A DNA stretch of 64,000 bases from Pseudomonas sp. DTU12.3 (lineage in GTDB: Bacteria > Pseudomonadota > Gammaproteobacteria > Pseudomonadales > Pseudomonadaceae). Numbering within the stretch: the stretch's first letter is position 1; each line of letters starts with the position of its first letter. The notes below the pieces were generated by a model. That model had not been told where the DNA came from, ran no database searches, and was given only the letters and a program-made list of their open reading frames with translations. Positions 63,135 through 64,000 of the stretch are shown piece after piece. Made by a program: the position numbers and the translations under genes. The stretch is taken from the NCBI RefSeq assembly GCF_004124275.1, contig NZ_CP027218.1, forward strand, positions 2,669,501-2,733,500, in the 5' to 3' direction.

Positions 63135-64000
63135 ATGTTCGACTGGAACGACCTGCGGTTTTTTCTCGAACTGCAACGCAGCGGTCGCCTGCTCACCGCC
63201 GCCCGCCGCCTCAACACCACTCACGCCACCGTCGCCCGACACATCGAGGCCATCGAAAAAAGCCTCGGCACCGCATTGTTTGTTCAGCATGCGCAAGGTT
63301 ATGAAATGACCCCGGCGGGGGAGGCGCTGCTCAAGCATGCCGAGGCGATGGAGAACGTGGCGTTGCTGGCGCAGGAGGAAATCACCCAGTCGACCGCGCC
63401 GCTGGGCAAGATTCGTGTGGGGGTGACGGAAGGGCTCGGGATCAAATTTCTCGCCAGCCGCATGATTGGCCTGTTCGAACGTTATCCGGGACTGGAAGTG
63501 GAGCTGGTCGCGGTGCCGCGCTTCGTCAGCATCCTCAACCGCGAGGCGGAGATCAGTATTCATCTGGAACGGCCGGCGGCGGACATGCTGGTGACGCGCA
63601 AACTCACCGATTACCACCTCGCGCTCTACGCCAGTCAAAGCTACCTCGACAAAGCGCCGCCGCTGCACAGCCGTGAAGACCTCGGGCGGCATGCGTGGAT
63701 TGGTTATGTCGATGATTTGTTGTTCAGCCAGGAGTTGATGTTCCTCAACAGCTTCTGCCGCAGCCCGCGGGTGGTGTTTCACAGCACAAGCGTGATTGCC
63801 CAGCAGGAGGCTGCGCGGTCGGGATTGGGGATTGCGGTGTTGCCGTGCTACATGGCGTCATCTGACCCTGACCTTGTCCCATTGCTGCCGGATGAAAGCA
63901 TCGAGCGCAGTTACTGGATCAGCACGCGGCGCGAGCTGCACAAGTCGGTGCGGCTGCGGGTGGTCTGGGATTATGTGGTGGGGTTGTGTGAAGGGGAGCA
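63135..64000 (+). CDS. LysR family transcriptional regulator, 3' end outside the window
   Basis: The frame starts at the ATG at 63135 (MFDWNDLRFFLELQRSGRL) and is open to the right edge, giving about 288 residues. The helix-turn-helix is at about 18-58 (TAARRLNTTHATVARHIEAI), then an effector domain (KIRVGVTEGLGIKFLASRM). It is divergent from the GMC oxidoreductase across 133 bp and probably controls it. Confidence 0.88.
   Translation, partial: MFDWNDLRFFLELQRSGRLLTAARRLNTTHATVARHIEAIEKSLGTALFVQHAQGYEMTPAGEALLKHAEAMENVALLAQEEITQSTAPLGKIRVGVTEGLGIKFLASRMIGLFERYPGLEVELVAVPRFVSILNREAEISIHLERPAADMLVTRKLTDYHLALYASQSYLDKAPPLHSREDLGRHAWIGYVDDLLFSQELMFLNSFCRSPRVVFHSTSVIAQQEAARSGLGIAVLPCYMASSDPDLVPLLPDESIERSYWISTRRELHKSVRLRVVWDYVVGLCEGE

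Noticed and set aside
1..64000. tRNA, rRNA or riboswitch
   Set aside because: No cloverleaf, rRNA segment or known riboswitch core was recognised by eye. A covariance-model scan would be needed to exclude small ones.

Overview
The window reads as chromosomal DNA of a Pseudomonas from the fluorescens group. The evidence is high GC with GC-ending codons, typical Pseudomonas gene families (OprD porin, DUF2790 proteins, serralysin protease, CynS/CynT, SpuA/SpuB-like polyamine genes), and dense decoration with the repeat families of this group. No rRNA, tRNA, IS element or CRISPR array was seen.

Layout. 1-4.1 kb: a truncated OprD porin, small lipoproteins and hypotheticals, and thpR. 4.3-15.3 kb: a complete putrescine module. 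potG-potH-potI and potF (uptake) plus puuD lie on the minus strand, and puuA-puuC-puuB-puuR (gamma-glutamylation route to GABA) on the plus strand. 15.3-20.3 kb: an AT-richer mosaic island at the 3' end of puuR. It holds an unrecognised 362-residue membrane protein, a 44-residue basic protein, a decayed second copy of the puuR 3' half, an Hcp/DUF4225 type VI secretion effector pair and a convergent four-helix membrane protein that may be its immunity factor. An imperfect direct repeat of about 150 bp flanks the type VI part. 20.3-26.3 kb: small secreted proteins, an HD-domain hydrolase, an AbrB-type membrane protein, a quinone reductase with a LysR regulator, and a DeoR regulator. 26.4-29.3 kb: a second polyamine pair (glutamylpolyamine synthetase and FAD oxidase). 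30-35.4 kb: molybdenum cofactor genes (LysR, moaB, moeA, moaA) and a bestrophin. 36-42.2 kb: a REP-associated tyrosine transposase (RAYT) among its REPINs, a CAP-domain protein, a cell-wall hydrolase, LysR, an MFS exporter, and an 11-copy tandem REPIN array of period 135 bp. 42.2-47.9 kb: a CopRS-like two-component system with DUF2790, two L,D-transpeptidases and DoxX. 48-53.2 kb: glutaminase, a ProA-like dehydrogenase, and the cyanate locus cynR / cynS-DUF2790-cynT. 53.4-64 kb: hypotheticals, a GNAT acetyltransferase, topB with a LexA-like box upstream, a serralysin, DUF427, and a GMC oxidoreductase plus MHS transporter with a divergent LysR that runs off the right edge.

At least five families of short inverted repeats fill most intergenic gaps. 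They are called here A (REP/REPIN), B (hairpins ending in GATCTTTTGAT), C (about 160-180 bp, CCCTCACCCTAACCCTCTCCC), D (GTGGCGAGGGAGCTTGCTCCC) and E (GTTCCCACGC hairpin). In four places a coding region takes its stop codon from one of these repeats. Tandem REPIN units at three separate loci share a period of 134-135 bp although their spacers differ.
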